A stretch of 64,000 nt of DNA, taken from Clostridium sp. JN-9 (lineage in GTDB: Bacteria > Bacillota > Clostridia > Clostridiales > Clostridiaceae). The DNA lies in assembly GCF_004103695.1 (NCBI RefSeq), contig NZ_CP035280.1, positions 2,356,001-2,420,000 on the forward strand, in the 5' to 3' direction. Below, in pieces: positions 9,172-16,843 of the stretch (position 1 is the stretch's first letter; each line of letters starts with the position of its first letter). Below the pieces are notes generated by a model. The model was not told where the DNA came from. It saw only the letters and a program-made list of their open reading frames with translations, and did not search any database. A program made the translations under genes and the position numbers.

Positions 9172-10038
9172 TTGGAAAAGATAAATTCATATTTTATGAA
9201 GTACTATAAAAATGTATTATTTATCATTCTTGGAAGCTTTATATCAGCAATTGGAATTAATGTTTTTATTGTAAATGCTAATTTGCTAAGCGGCGGCGTA
9301 TCCGGTATTTCCTTGATTCTTCAGTACCTGTTAAAGATACCAGCAGGATATACGGTACTTATTATAAATATTCCACTGCTTTTTGTAAGTTATTTTAAAA
9401 TTAATAAGCGTTTTTCATTTTTAACCTTAGTAGGTACCTTATCCATATCCTTATTCCTTATAATCACTTCACCATTAAAGCAGTATATCCACTTAAATGA
9501 TACACTTCTGCTATGCTTATATGGAGGAATAATCAATGGTATAGGCCTTGGAATAGTATTCAGCAATCATGGTTCTACAGGAGGCCTTGATATTGTTTCA
9601 GCCTTAATAAAATTAAAACGTGAAGATTTTAATATAGGCACCATTTCATTTGCCTTCAATTTAATAATTGTAGCCGTTGGAGCTGTGTTTTTTGGACTTG
9701 CCGTGGCACTTTACACCCTTGTATCCATGTACATGACATCTTTTGTTATGGACAAAGTAATTAATGGTCTTAATAGAAGAAAGATGATTTTAATTATAAC
9801 AAGTAAAGAAAGTGAGGTAAGCAAGGCTTTAATGGATAAATTAAAAAGAGGTGTTACTTTTCTATATGGAGAAGGCGCCTATACTGGTCATAACAAAAAA
9901 ATACTTTACTGTGTAGTTTCATTGGCACAGCTGCCTTCACTTAAACAGATAGTACGCGAAATTGATGAAAAATCATTTATTTCCATTTTGGATGTTTCAG
10001 AAGTTGAAGGCAAAGGATTCTACTCCAGCTTATTTTAG
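9172..10038 (+). CDS. YitT-family membrane protein (DUF2179 C-terminal domain)
   Basis: Integral membrane protein of 288 residues with five or six hydrophobic segments in residues 12-200 and a soluble C-terminal domain (about 205-288) containing RGVTFLYGEGAYTG and ILDVSEVEGKGF, the signature of DUF2179. The SGGVSGISLIL and GSTGGLDI blocks are typical. Family function is unknown; transport is often supposed. Translation starts at a TTG 8 bases after AGGAGG. Confidence 0.8.
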   Translation: MEKINSYFMKYYKNVLFIILGSFISAIGINVFIVNANLLSGGVSGISLILQYLLKIPAGYTVLIINIPLLFVSYFKINKRFSFLTLVGTLSISLFLIITSPLKQYIHLNDTLLLCLYGGIINGIGLGIVFSNHGSTGGLDIVSALIKLKREDFNIGTISFAFNLIIVAVGAVFFGLAVALYTLVSMYMTSFVMDKVINGLNRRKMILIITSKESEVSKALMDKLKRGVTFLYGEGAYTGHNKKILYCVVSLAQLPSLKQIVREIDEKSFISILDVSEVEGKGFYSSLF

Positions 10039-10272
10039 AAAGTTAAGAGCTTCTACAGCTTCTACAGCTAAGAGTTAAGAGTTAAAAGTTAAGAGTTGAG
10101 AGTTAAGGTGAGTTTTCCTCCTTACGTCAGAAAACTAATTTATTTTTTAGGCTCGTTTTGCTGAAGCAAAACCTGGCTAAACTTATATAAATTAAAGATT
10201 TTACGCAGTGTAACGGAGAAAAATCATCCATAACTTTGAACTTAACACTTACAACTCTTAACTGTAAAAGTT
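10039..10272. repeat. Palindromic intergenic repeat with GTTAAGAGTT arms
   Basis: The gap between convergent genes contains iterated AGTTAAGAGTT on the left (10068-10105) and AACTTAACACTT...AACTCTTAACT on the right (10238-10264), with inner inverted segments such as TTTTGCTGAAGCAAAA. The layout (AT-rich iterated arms around short hairpins) is the same as in the 8190 repeat, but the arm sequence differs. No coding potential is seen. Confidence 0.5.
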
Positions 10273-10277
10273 CTGAA

Positions 10278-11147
10278 TTAGATTGATTTCATTTTTAAAA
10301 CAAGATTATTAATAATTTCAATATTAGTTTGTCCATCATGTGGAAATGAGACAAAAGCCACATTTAGTTTATAATTTGCATACTTGCTGTCACGGGCTTT
10401 CAGCATATTAAATTCCTTTTGCATGGAGTTTAACAAAAACCTGGTCTGACTTTCATTGAAATTAGGCAGTACTCCAAGAAAACTGAAAATACCATATTTA
10501 ACAAATAGCTGATCTTTATCAAATAAACTTTTAAGTTTGACAAACAGGTGATCAGATAATAAAAAATAAGTTTCTTTTAATTCAACCTTTGCTCTTCCTG
10601 TACCTGTCCTTGCCAAATTCAGCATAAATACCGAAACTTCCGTATTCTGTGCCTTTGCAATTTCAATTTGTTTTTCCAGATAATTATTAAAATCAGATGG
10701 CATTTTTTCCATTACTGTCTTAATATTATTTGTCTTAGGTTTAGGTTTTTCCTCCACCTTTTCTTCTTTCTTTTCTGCTGGTTTGTATCTTGTAATTAAA
10801 CTTTCTACCCTTTCAAGAAAAAACTTATTGTCAAAGGGCTTCAAAATATATTCTACAGCACCAGCTTTAATACCTTTTATAAAATCATTTCTGGTATTAA
10901 GTGAAGTAACTATCATTATTGGAATATTGATGTCTTTACTTTTTATTTTTTTAATTATTTCAAATCCATCTTCTTTGTTCAATCCAACTTCCAATATTAT
11001 TACTTCAATTTCATCTTTTTTTTCTGCAAGAATATTAAAAAAATCAATGGAATTTGCAGTATCAAAAGCTTCAATACGTTTACTTTCCAGTAGATCTCTT
11101 ATTCTATATCTTACATAGGCCTTATCATCTAAAATTAATACGCTCAT
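10278..11147 (-). CDS. Receiver-domain protein with Asp-to-Glu site and degenerate GGDEF-like domain
   Basis: Residues 1-118 form a CheY-like receiver: acidic pair D7-D8, T81-S82, and K103 in KPFD are all present. The phospho-acceptor position in VIILEVGL is Glu53, not Asp. After a charged linker (125-140), residues 155-289 resemble a GGDEF fold in which the signature loop reads VKYGIFSFLG, so the active site is lost. By family logic it should neither be phosphorylated normally nor make c-di-GMP. It may be a constitutive signalling or scaffold protein. It has no DNA-binding domain. Transcribed alone. Confidence 0.7.
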   Translation of the reverse strand: MSVLILDDKAYVRYRIRDLLESKRIEAFDTANSIDFFNILAEKKDEIEVIILEVGLNKEDGFEIIKKIKSKDINIPIMIVTSLNTRNDFIKGIKAGAVEYILKPFDNKFFLERVESLITRYKPAEKKEEKVEEKPKPKTNNIKTVMEKMPSDFNNYLEKQIEIAKAQNTEVSVFMLNLARTGTGRAKVELKETYFLLSDHLFVKLKSLFDKDQLFVKYGIFSFLGVLPNFNESQTRFLLNSMQKEFNMLKARDSKYANYKLNVAFVSFPHDGQTNIEIINNLVLKMKSI

Positions 11148-11235
11148 AGTTCACCTTAGTTAAATTATTTAATATTATCTTTATTTAATTCAAATTATAC
11201 CACCAATTCATTATTTTGTCATTAGGATAGTAAAT

Positions 11236-11979
11236 TTATATAAATCCGCCATCTATTGTAATAATTTGTCCAGTTATATAACCTGAGTCATCCTGTGCTA
11301 AAAATGCTGCTAAGTTTGCAACATCACAGGCCTCACCAAATTTCATAAGAGGTATGGAATCCAGCAGATCACTTTTTTCTTCTTCTGTAAGCCATTTATT
11401 CATTCTTGTGTTTATGACTCCTGGTGAAATTGCATTAACTCTTATATTGGATGGCCCCAGCTCCTTGGCAAGAGCTTTTGTAAAGGAATTTACGGCACCC
11501 TTTGTAGCTGAATATACAGCTTCACAGGAGGCTCCTGAATTTCCCCACATGGATGACATGTTTATGATAACTCCCTTTTTATTATGTATCATATTTGGAA
11601 TAACAGCATGGCAGCAGTTAAATACTCCCTTTATATTCACATTTATAAGACTGTCCCACTGCTTCTCATTAAAGTCTAAAAATAAGCCTACCTTTGAAAT
11701 ACCTGCATTGTTTACAAGTATATCCACCTTCCCATATGTATCTATGGCAAACTTAATCATACCTTGTACCTGATTATAATTGCTTACATCTGCTTTGTAA
11801 ATTTCACCATAACCGTGGTTTTTTTTGATTATATTCAAAGTTTCCTCTGCAGACTGTACATCACTGTTATAATTAATTACTATATAGGCTCCTTCCTCTG
11901 CAAGCTTTAAAGCTATGCTTCTGCCTATGCCCCTTGATGCTCCTGTTACAATAGCACATTTCCCGCTTAAACTACTCAT
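11236..11979 (-). CDS. Short-chain dehydrogenase/reductase (FabG-like)
   Basis: Classical SDR of 247 residues: TGASRGIG cofactor site, NNAG, catalytic Ser in MSSMWG, and YSATK with the catalytic Tyr and Lys. The C-terminal ITIDGGF matches 3-oxoacyl-ACP reductases. It stands alone, away from any fatty-acid synthesis cluster. This makes a different role possible, for instance the YmfI-type reductase that modifies elongation factor P in Bacillus. The sequence alone does not decide. Confidence 0.75.
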   Translation of the reverse strand: MSSLSGKCAIVTGASRGIGRSIALKLAEEGAYIVINYNSDVQSAEETLNIIKKNHGYGEIYKADVSNYNQVQGMIKFAIDTYGKVDILVNNAGISKVGLFLDFNEKQWDSLINVNIKGVFNCCHAVIPNMIHNKKGVIINMSSMWGNSGASCEAVYSATKGAVNSFTKALAKELGPSNIRVNAISPGVINTRMNKWLTEEEKSDLLDSIPLMKFGEACDVANLAAFLAQDDSGYITGQIITIDGGFI

Positions 11980-12134
11980 AATATATAACCTCTTTCATAT
12001 TTTATCTATTTGATTATATATCTTTGAATGCTTAAAATCAAAGTTCCATACACTTGTTGAACTTTAATAAAATATGGTATAATTAATAGATAATAATTGT
12101 TAATTAACTTTAACTTTCTACGAGGTGTTTTCAT

Positions 12135-13019
12135 ATGATTAAATTTCAAAAACTACAGCTAGGTGATAAGGCATTATTTGAAAAATTTTTAAAACCTTAT
12201 AATTTTAAAACCTGTGAATATTCATTTACTAATTTATTTATCTGGAGGGAAGCCTGTTCCATTGAGTATGCATTAATGGACAATTGTTTAATAATAAAAA
12301 AGAAGGATTTCAATGGTAAAGAACATTTTATGCAGCCATTAGGTTATACAAAGGATAATCTGGAGTGTATCATAAATTCCCTAAAGGAGTATAGATCAGA
12401 ACATGATATGATGTATTTATTTAAAGATACTGAAGAAGATTTTGTTCAGGAACTTAAAACCCTTAAAAATATGGATTTTCAAATTACTGAGGACAGAGAT
12501 AATTTTGATTATGTATACAGCAGTGAAAAGCTTATTAGTTTATCAGGTAAGATTCTTCACAAGAAAAAGAATCATTATAATTACTTTGTAAAAAACTATG
12601 AATATGAAACAGAGGCTCTCACTAAGGATTTAGTTCCTGCATGCATAGAAGCCTCTAAAAGATGGTGCAGAATTAAACACTGCACAGGATATCTTCTTTA
12701 TGAGCTGCAGGCTATTGAAGAAATATTAAAAAATGGCTCAAAACTTGATTTTGAAGGCATGGTAGTGCTGGTGGATGATGTTATCCAGGGCTTTACCATT
12801 GGAGAAAAAATGAATGACGAAATGGCCATTATCCATATAGAAAAGGCAAATCCTGAAATAAATGGCTTGTATAACTTTATAAACAGAACTTTTGTGCAGA
12901 ATTACTACAGTGATGTTCCTTTAATTAACAGGGAACAGGACTTAGGACTGGATGGACTAAGGCAGGCAAAGGAAAGTTATCAGCCTTTAAAATTAGAAAA
13001 AAAGTTTATAGTATCTTAA
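12135..13019 (+). CDS. DUF2156 (phosphatidylglycerol lysyltransferase-like) protein
   Basis: Soluble protein of 294 residues with the double GNAT-like fold of DUF2156. KKNHYNYFVKNY near the middle and GFTIGEKMND, IHIEKAN and NREQDLG in the second half are typical blocks. The catalytic domain of MprF belongs to the same superfamily and transfers aminoacyl groups to lipid, but this protein lacks the membrane part, so its substrate is unknown. CGAGGTG precedes the ATG by 10 bases. Monocistronic, upstream of tpx with about 115 bases between. Confidence 0.7.
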   Translation: MIKFQKLQLGDKALFEKFLKPYNFKTCEYSFTNLFIWREACSIEYALMDNCLIIKKKDFNGKEHFMQPLGYTKDNLECIINSLKEYRSEHDMMYLFKDTEEDFVQELKTLKNMDFQITEDRDNFDYVYSSEKLISLSGKILHKKKNHYNYFVKNYEYETEALTKDLVPACIEASKRWCRIKHCTGYLLYELQAIEEILKNGSKLDFEGMVVLVDDVIQGFTIGEKMNDEMAIIHIEKANPEINGLYNFINRTFVQNYYSDVPLINREQDLGLDGLRQAKESYQPLKLEKKFIVS

Positions 13020-13135
13020 TTTTTAAAAGTGTAAACTTTTTTTACAATTATCATTGCATTTAAATTTCTATAGTGTTATTATTAGTTCAAGGGATAATTG
13101 ATATCAAATAATAATAAATGTTAGGAGAGATAATT

Positions 13136-13630
13136 GTGAAAGTAAATTTTAATAACAGTCCTGTTACTTTAGTTGGAAATGAGGTAAAAGCTGGAGACAC
13201 AGCTCCAGATTTTACTGCCTTAGATAAATCCATGCAGCCTGTGAAATTCAGCAGCAATAAAGGAGTAAAAATTTTATTAACAGTTCCTTCACTTGATACA
13301 CCAGTATGCGATCTGGAAACCAGAACATTTAATGAAAAAGCTACTGAATTAAATAATGTTACAATTTACACAATATCAATGGATTTACCTTTTGCTCAAT
13401 CCAGATGGTGCGGTGCTCATGGTATAAAAAATGTTATAACATTATCAGATTTTAAGGATAGAATAGTTGGTAAAAACTATGGCACATATATTGAAGAGCT
13501 TGGATTATTAACAAGAGCAGCATTTGTTATTGACAGTAATAATAAAGTCGTATATGTGGATTATTTAAAAGAAGTTACAAATTATCCAAATTATGATGAA
13601 ATATTAGAAGCTGCAAAAAAAGCAAAATAA
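13136..13630 (+). CDS. tpx: Thiol peroxidase
   Basis: Atypical 2-Cys peroxiredoxin of the Tpx family, 164 residues. The peroxidatic Cys58 lies in SLDTPVCDLETR and the resolving Cys92 in SRWCGAHG. It reduces hydrogen and alkyl peroxides in the cytoplasm with thioredoxin as donor. The GTG at 13136 gives the standard family N-terminus (KVNFNNSPVTL) and lies 6 bases after TAGGAGAG. The ATG at 13118 is upstream of that ribosome site and is rejected. A strong terminator follows. Confidence 0.9.
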   Translation: MKVNFNNSPVTLVGNEVKAGDTAPDFTALDKSMQPVKFSSNKGVKILLTVPSLDTPVCDLETRTFNEKATELNNVTIYTISMDLPFAQSRWCGAHGIKNVITLSDFKDRIVGKNYGTYIEELGLLTRAAFVIDSNNKVVYVDYLKEVTNYPNYDEILEAAKKAK

Positions 13631-13647
13631 AGCATACTATTGTTTAA

Positions 13648-13697
13648 GAGCTGCATCATGGGAAGTTTAAAACTTCTTATGATGCAGCTCCTTATTT
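13648..13697. terminator. Bidirectional terminator between tpx and trmB
   Basis: A perfect 12-bp inverted repeat GAGCTGCATCAT (13648-13659 with 13679-13690), with an inner AAGTTT/AAACTT stem, is followed by CTTATTTTCA. It lies between convergent tpx and trmB. Confidence 0.8.
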
Positions 13698-13726
13698 TCA
13701 TATAAAAATTAATTTAAATTTATATA

Positions 13727-14365
13727 TCAGCTGTTTAATTTGGCAATTAAAAACATTGTTTTCATTCCCATGCTTTGGAACTTTTCTTCATACTCTGTTT
13801 CAATGTTTTCCTTAAAACCGCTATTATGCAGATCATATGTTATATACTGAATTTTGAAGCCGCTTTCCTTAAAGTACTCCTGTGAATCCATGAATAGTCC
13901 TGCATCATCTGTTTTAAACCATATTTCAGTATTTGGTTTAATAAACTTTTTATATTCTGTAAGAAACTTACTATGGGTAAGTCTTCTTTTATTATGCCTT
14001 AATTTAGGCCATGGATTGCAGAAATTAATATATATCCTTGAAATTTCATTTTCATCAAATATTTCAGCAATCTGTGCTATATTCATAGTCACAAGTCTTA
14101 CATTTTCAGTTTCAGCCTGCTGAAGCTTTTTTAAGGCATATATTATTACTTCATCCTTTAAATCAATTCCTATAAAATTTATATCATGATTATTTAAAGC
14201 ATTTTCTGTTATGAACTTTCCTCTTCCGCAGCCTAATTCCAGATAAATATCATTATTGTTATTAAAAATTTCATTCCATTTTCCTTTATAATCCTCAGCC
14301 CTGTTTATAACCAGCTTACTTGCATCAAGCTCTGGTCTTGCCCACCACTTTTTTCTAAGCCTCAC
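13727..14365 (-). CDS. trmB: tRNA (guanine-N7-)-methyltransferase
   Basis: SAM-dependent methyltransferase, 212 residues, forming m7G46 in tRNA. The SAM-binding [17 protein letters not shown] and the family-specific [17 protein letters not shown] block are all present, along with WFKTDD near the C-terminus. Length is normal. The M50 protease gene lies about 50 bases upstream in the same direction, so the two may share a transcript. Confidence 0.92.
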   Translation of the reverse strand: MRLRKKWWARPELDASKLVINRAEDYKGKWNEIFNNNNDIYLELGCGRGKFITENALNNHDINFIGIDLKDEVIIYALKKLQQAETENVRLVTMNIAQIAEIFDENEISRIYINFCNPWPKLRHNKRRLTHSKFLTEYKKFIKPNTEIWFKTDDAGLFMDSQEYFKESGFKIQYITYDLHNSGFKENIETEYEEKFQSMGMKTMFLIAKLNS

Positions 14366-14413
14366 AATTGTCCTCCTCCTGTGTTTATGGATTTATTATT
14401 GAACCTCTTTATG

Positions 14414-15067
14414 CTATATTATTGTAACTGCCAGATGCATTATAGCACTATAAAGCATTCTAGTAGGTATTCTAACTATATATCCTGCAAAAAACACTAC
14501 AAATACTATTAAAATAATTAATTGATACTGATACATAAATCCTGAAATTTTATAAAATGCCTTTGGATACAAATCCCTTAAAATATGGAATCCATCAAGA
14601 CCAGGTATAGGTATAAGATTGAAAATAACCAGCATACAGTTAATTTGAACAATGCCGTCAAAAATATTCCAAACTACCCATTGTAAATTACTGCCATTGT
14701 AAGGTGAAGCTAATCCAATTTTATAAAGCAGAACTGTAACAAATGCAAATACTACAGCTGCAATTAAATTGCCTATAACTCCTGCTGCTGACACCTTTAT
14801 GTCATCCTTATATCCCCTTTTGTATGCTGATGGATTTGTCTCAATTGGCTTTGCCCAGCCAAATCCAACCAGTATGATCATTAAAAATCCAACAGGGTCT
14901 ATATGTGCAAAGGGGTTTAAGGTAAGTCTTCCCTGAAATTTAGGAGTCTTGTCTCCCAGTCTGTCAGCTACATAAGCATGAGCATATTCATGAACTGTAA
15001 AGGCAATTAATATTGCCGGAATTATTAAAATTTTTCCCAATATGGCTTGTAGAGTCAAAAAAATCAT
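14414..15067 (-). CDS. Site-2 protease family protein (peptidase M50)
   Basis: Polytopic zinc metalloprotease of 217 residues. HEYAH (HExxH) lies in the second transmembrane helix and NLIPIPGLDG supplies the third zinc ligand, the standard S2P pattern. PFAHIDPVG and GWAKP are typical of the YwhC/Rv-type small M50 subgroup. Four to five hydrophobic segments are visible. Members cut transmembrane substrates, but none is indicated here. Confidence 0.85.
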   Translation of the reverse strand: MIFLTLQAILGKILIIPAILIAFTVHEYAHAYVADRLGDKTPKFQGRLTLNPFAHIDPVGFLMIILVGFGWAKPIETNPSAYKRGYKDDIKVSAAGVIGNLIAAVVFAFVTVLLYKIGLASPYNGSNLQWVVWNIFDGIVQINCMLVIFNLIPIPGLDGFHILRDLYPKAFYKISGFMYQYQLIILIVFVVFFAGYIVRIPTRMLYSAIMHLAVTII

Positions 15068-15142
15068 CCCTTCATTTACTCATTTACTATTAATTCAGTG
15101 AAATTATAAGTATCTATAATTATACCAAACCAACCTTTAAAA

Positions 15143-15208
15143 AGAAAGAATAAAGATTAAAGAATAAAGAACAAATAATGTAGATTTTCTGCTTTGGCAG
15201 AAAATCTT
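15143..15208. repeat. Palindromic repeat unit (inverted partner at 15823-15893)
   Basis: AAAGATTAA-type repeats followed by AACAAATAATGTAG and the hairpin AGATTTTCTGC/GCAGAAAATCT. The reverse-complement copy at 15823-15893 has the same order reversed. The two bracket 15209-15822, a stretch without intact genes. The units belong to the same family as 8190-8325. Confidence 0.6.
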
Positions 15209-15365
15209 AAAATTCAATTGATCGAGTGAATCATAAGTTTTGAGAACCAAGGATGATGCTAAATATAAGAAAGGGGCTGTCGCACTAATTAACTTACATG
15301 CAATATATTTTGGTATTTATTTTTAATTTTTTTGGTGTAGCTCTATTCCTCTCCGATACTGTTAA

Positions 15366-15468
15366 CTATATAGAAAGTAATAAATATCTTCACCGTGGCT
15401 GTCACAAAATATCCAATCCTCAAAGATTTTTGGGACTGCTACGGTGTTTAGATATTTACTTTCTATAG
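15366..15468. repeat. Long imperfect hairpin, 103 bp
   Basis: CTATATAGAAAGTAATAAAT at the left pairs with ATTTACTTTCTATAG at the right, and the stem continues through ATATCT.CACCGT/ACGGTG...AGATAT. It resembles a small non-autonomous element or an IS end. It lies inside the outer element. Confidence 0.5.
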
Positions 15469-15704
15469 ACACCTATGGCTCTTTTAAATAATAATGTTGA
15501 TGTGAATAGGACTTCATCAAAAGAACAAAGATTAAAGAACAAAGATTAAATAAGGTAGTTTTTCTTTGCAGAAAAACCAAAAACTCAATTGATTAAGTGG
15601 ATTATAGGTTTTAATAACTAAAAATGGTTTCAATTATAGTTTTATTAGATGATAAAAAAAGATTTGCAAAAATCCTATGCCGGCAGGCAGCCAATTAAAA
15701 TAAA

Positions 15705-15803
15705 GAACGTAAATGGATTGCCGAAAACATTGAAGGTTTCTTTTTCAAAAGCAACTATTCAAAACTGCATTGTACATCAAATTAGAAATTCTTTTTTAGT
15801 ATT
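15705..15803 (+). pseudogene. IS256-type (mutator) transposase fragment
   Basis: One frame reads NGLPKTLKV, then KATIQNCIVHQIRNSF. This matches the conserved block of IS256-family transposases around the catalytic region (FPKATIQNCIVHQIRNS in intact relatives). Only about 33 residues survive, with a VSFS sequence replacing the usual VFP. It is a deletion remnant between two palindromic repeats. Confidence 0.6.
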
Positions 15804-15822
15804 ACCCATAACCATTATAAAT

Positions 15823-15893
15823 TAGCAGATTTTCTGCCAAAGCAGAAAATCTACATTATTTGTTATTTGTTATTTGTTATTTAATCTTTAGTT
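15823..15893. repeat. Palindromic repeat unit, inverted copy
   Basis: Reverse complement of the 15143-15208 unit: GCAGATTTTCTGCC hairpin, CTACATTATTTG, then four TTATTTGTTATTT-like iterations ending in TTAATCTTT. It has landed at the 5' end of the surviving IS1595-like transposase frame. Confidence 0.6.
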
Positions 15894-16549
15894 TTGCGGC
15901 AGCTAGAGAAATTGGCGTTTCTTATGTAACACTATTTTACTGGAGGCATAAGCTGCTTTCTGCCTTGAAAATGGTTAAACAAAATAAAATGCAGGGAAAT
16001 TTTGAACTTGAGAACTTCTTCTTAAAATTCTCCCGGAGGGGACGGAAAGGCATTGAACATGATGAAAAGAGAGTTCATGATCAAAGCGTAAGTTACATTA
16101 ATATCAGCAATAGTAAAGTCTGCGTTATTACGGCACTGGATTCACATAAAAATATTTATTCCAGGGCAGTGGGCACATGACGTATGAATGCAATGGATAT
16201 GGAAAATCATATTGGAAAAATATTAAATAAAAATAAACATGTAATCTCAAGACCGAAAAGCTTTTTTGCCATGTTCTTTAAGAGAAAGAAAATAAGGGAG
16301 ATCAATAAATATCTTGATAATAGCTCTGAAGCAGTAAAATATAGATGTGACTGCATGGAATGGATGTACCGTTTTAGAGGAGTAGCAACAAAGTATTTAA
16401 ATAATTATCTGAGCTTATTCAAATTCTTAAAGAGTTCTAATTTTAATAATATCTCATTTGCAATAAATAAATTTATAGAAGCAATAAGTAAAATTAATAT
16501 TGAAAATACATATACAAATATGAGAAATGCTAAAATATGTTTTAATTAG
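15889..16549 (+). pseudogene. IS1595-like transposase, broken
   Basis: The frame begins in mid-protein with AAAREIGVSYVTLFYWRHKL, the helix-turn-helix typical of IS1595 transposases, and runs to a TGA at 16178. The same frame continues to 16549 with a helical C-terminal part (VKYRCDCMEWMYRFRGVATK). The catalytic region is eroded: the expected DET motif reads as LENFFLKFSRRGRKG. There is no start codon or ribosome site, because a palindromic repeat occupies the 5' end. Confidence 0.6.
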
Positions 16550-16784
16550 CCTGTCCCTAACGGGAACTTGTTACTTTATCAACACTATTTAATAAAAGAG
16601 CCATATATCTAAAGCAGGAAAGATTAAAGAACAGAAGTTTCAGCCTTCAATAAAAAATGAGCCTTGCATCAGCAGTTTTAACTGCTAATGCGACAGCCCC
16701 TTTTATATAATTAATATTTACTTTTATCATTAATTAATATCAACATCATCTGGTTCAGAATTTACAAGTCCTAAAATTCTAAGT

Positions 16785-16838
16785 TTTTCTGAAAGAAAAA
16801 CCTCATTATTTAATCTTTAATCTTTAATCTTTGTTATT
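16785..16838. repeat. Palindromic repeat arm downstream of the nucleotidase gene
   Basis: GAAAGAAAAACCTCATTA then three TTTAATCTTTAA iterations. It pairs with the reverse-oriented AACAAAGATTAAATAAGGTAG unit at 15525-15570, which has the same GGTTTTTC-type boundary. It ends a few bases before the nucleotidase stop codon. Confidence 0.45.
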
Positions 16839-16843
16839 TATCA

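Larger units (their letters stand above)
15474..16605. mobile_element. IS1595-like remnant (inner element)
   Basis: TATGGCTCTTTTA at 15474-15486 recurs inverted at 16593-16605, and the similarity continues through ATAATGTTGAT (about 27 imperfect bases). The length (1.13 kb) fits IS1595-type elements. Inside lie a broken transposase frame of the matching type and inserted foreign pieces. The element is not autonomous. Confidence 0.5.
15273..16700. mobile_element. Degenerate outer IS/MITE-like element with GGGGCTGTCGCA ends
   Basis: GGGGCTGTCGCA at 15273-15284 recurs inverted at 16689-16700, with AA/TT extensions giving about 15 matching bases. The enclosed 1.4 kb contains only broken transposase pieces and further inverted repeats, so this is an old element invaded by others. 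No target duplication could be picked out. Confidence 0.5.

Noticed and set aside
10039..10272. CRISPR-like array because of repeated GTTAAGAGTT
   Set aside because: Repeats are adjacent without spacers of constant length and form inverted arms; no cas genes nearby.
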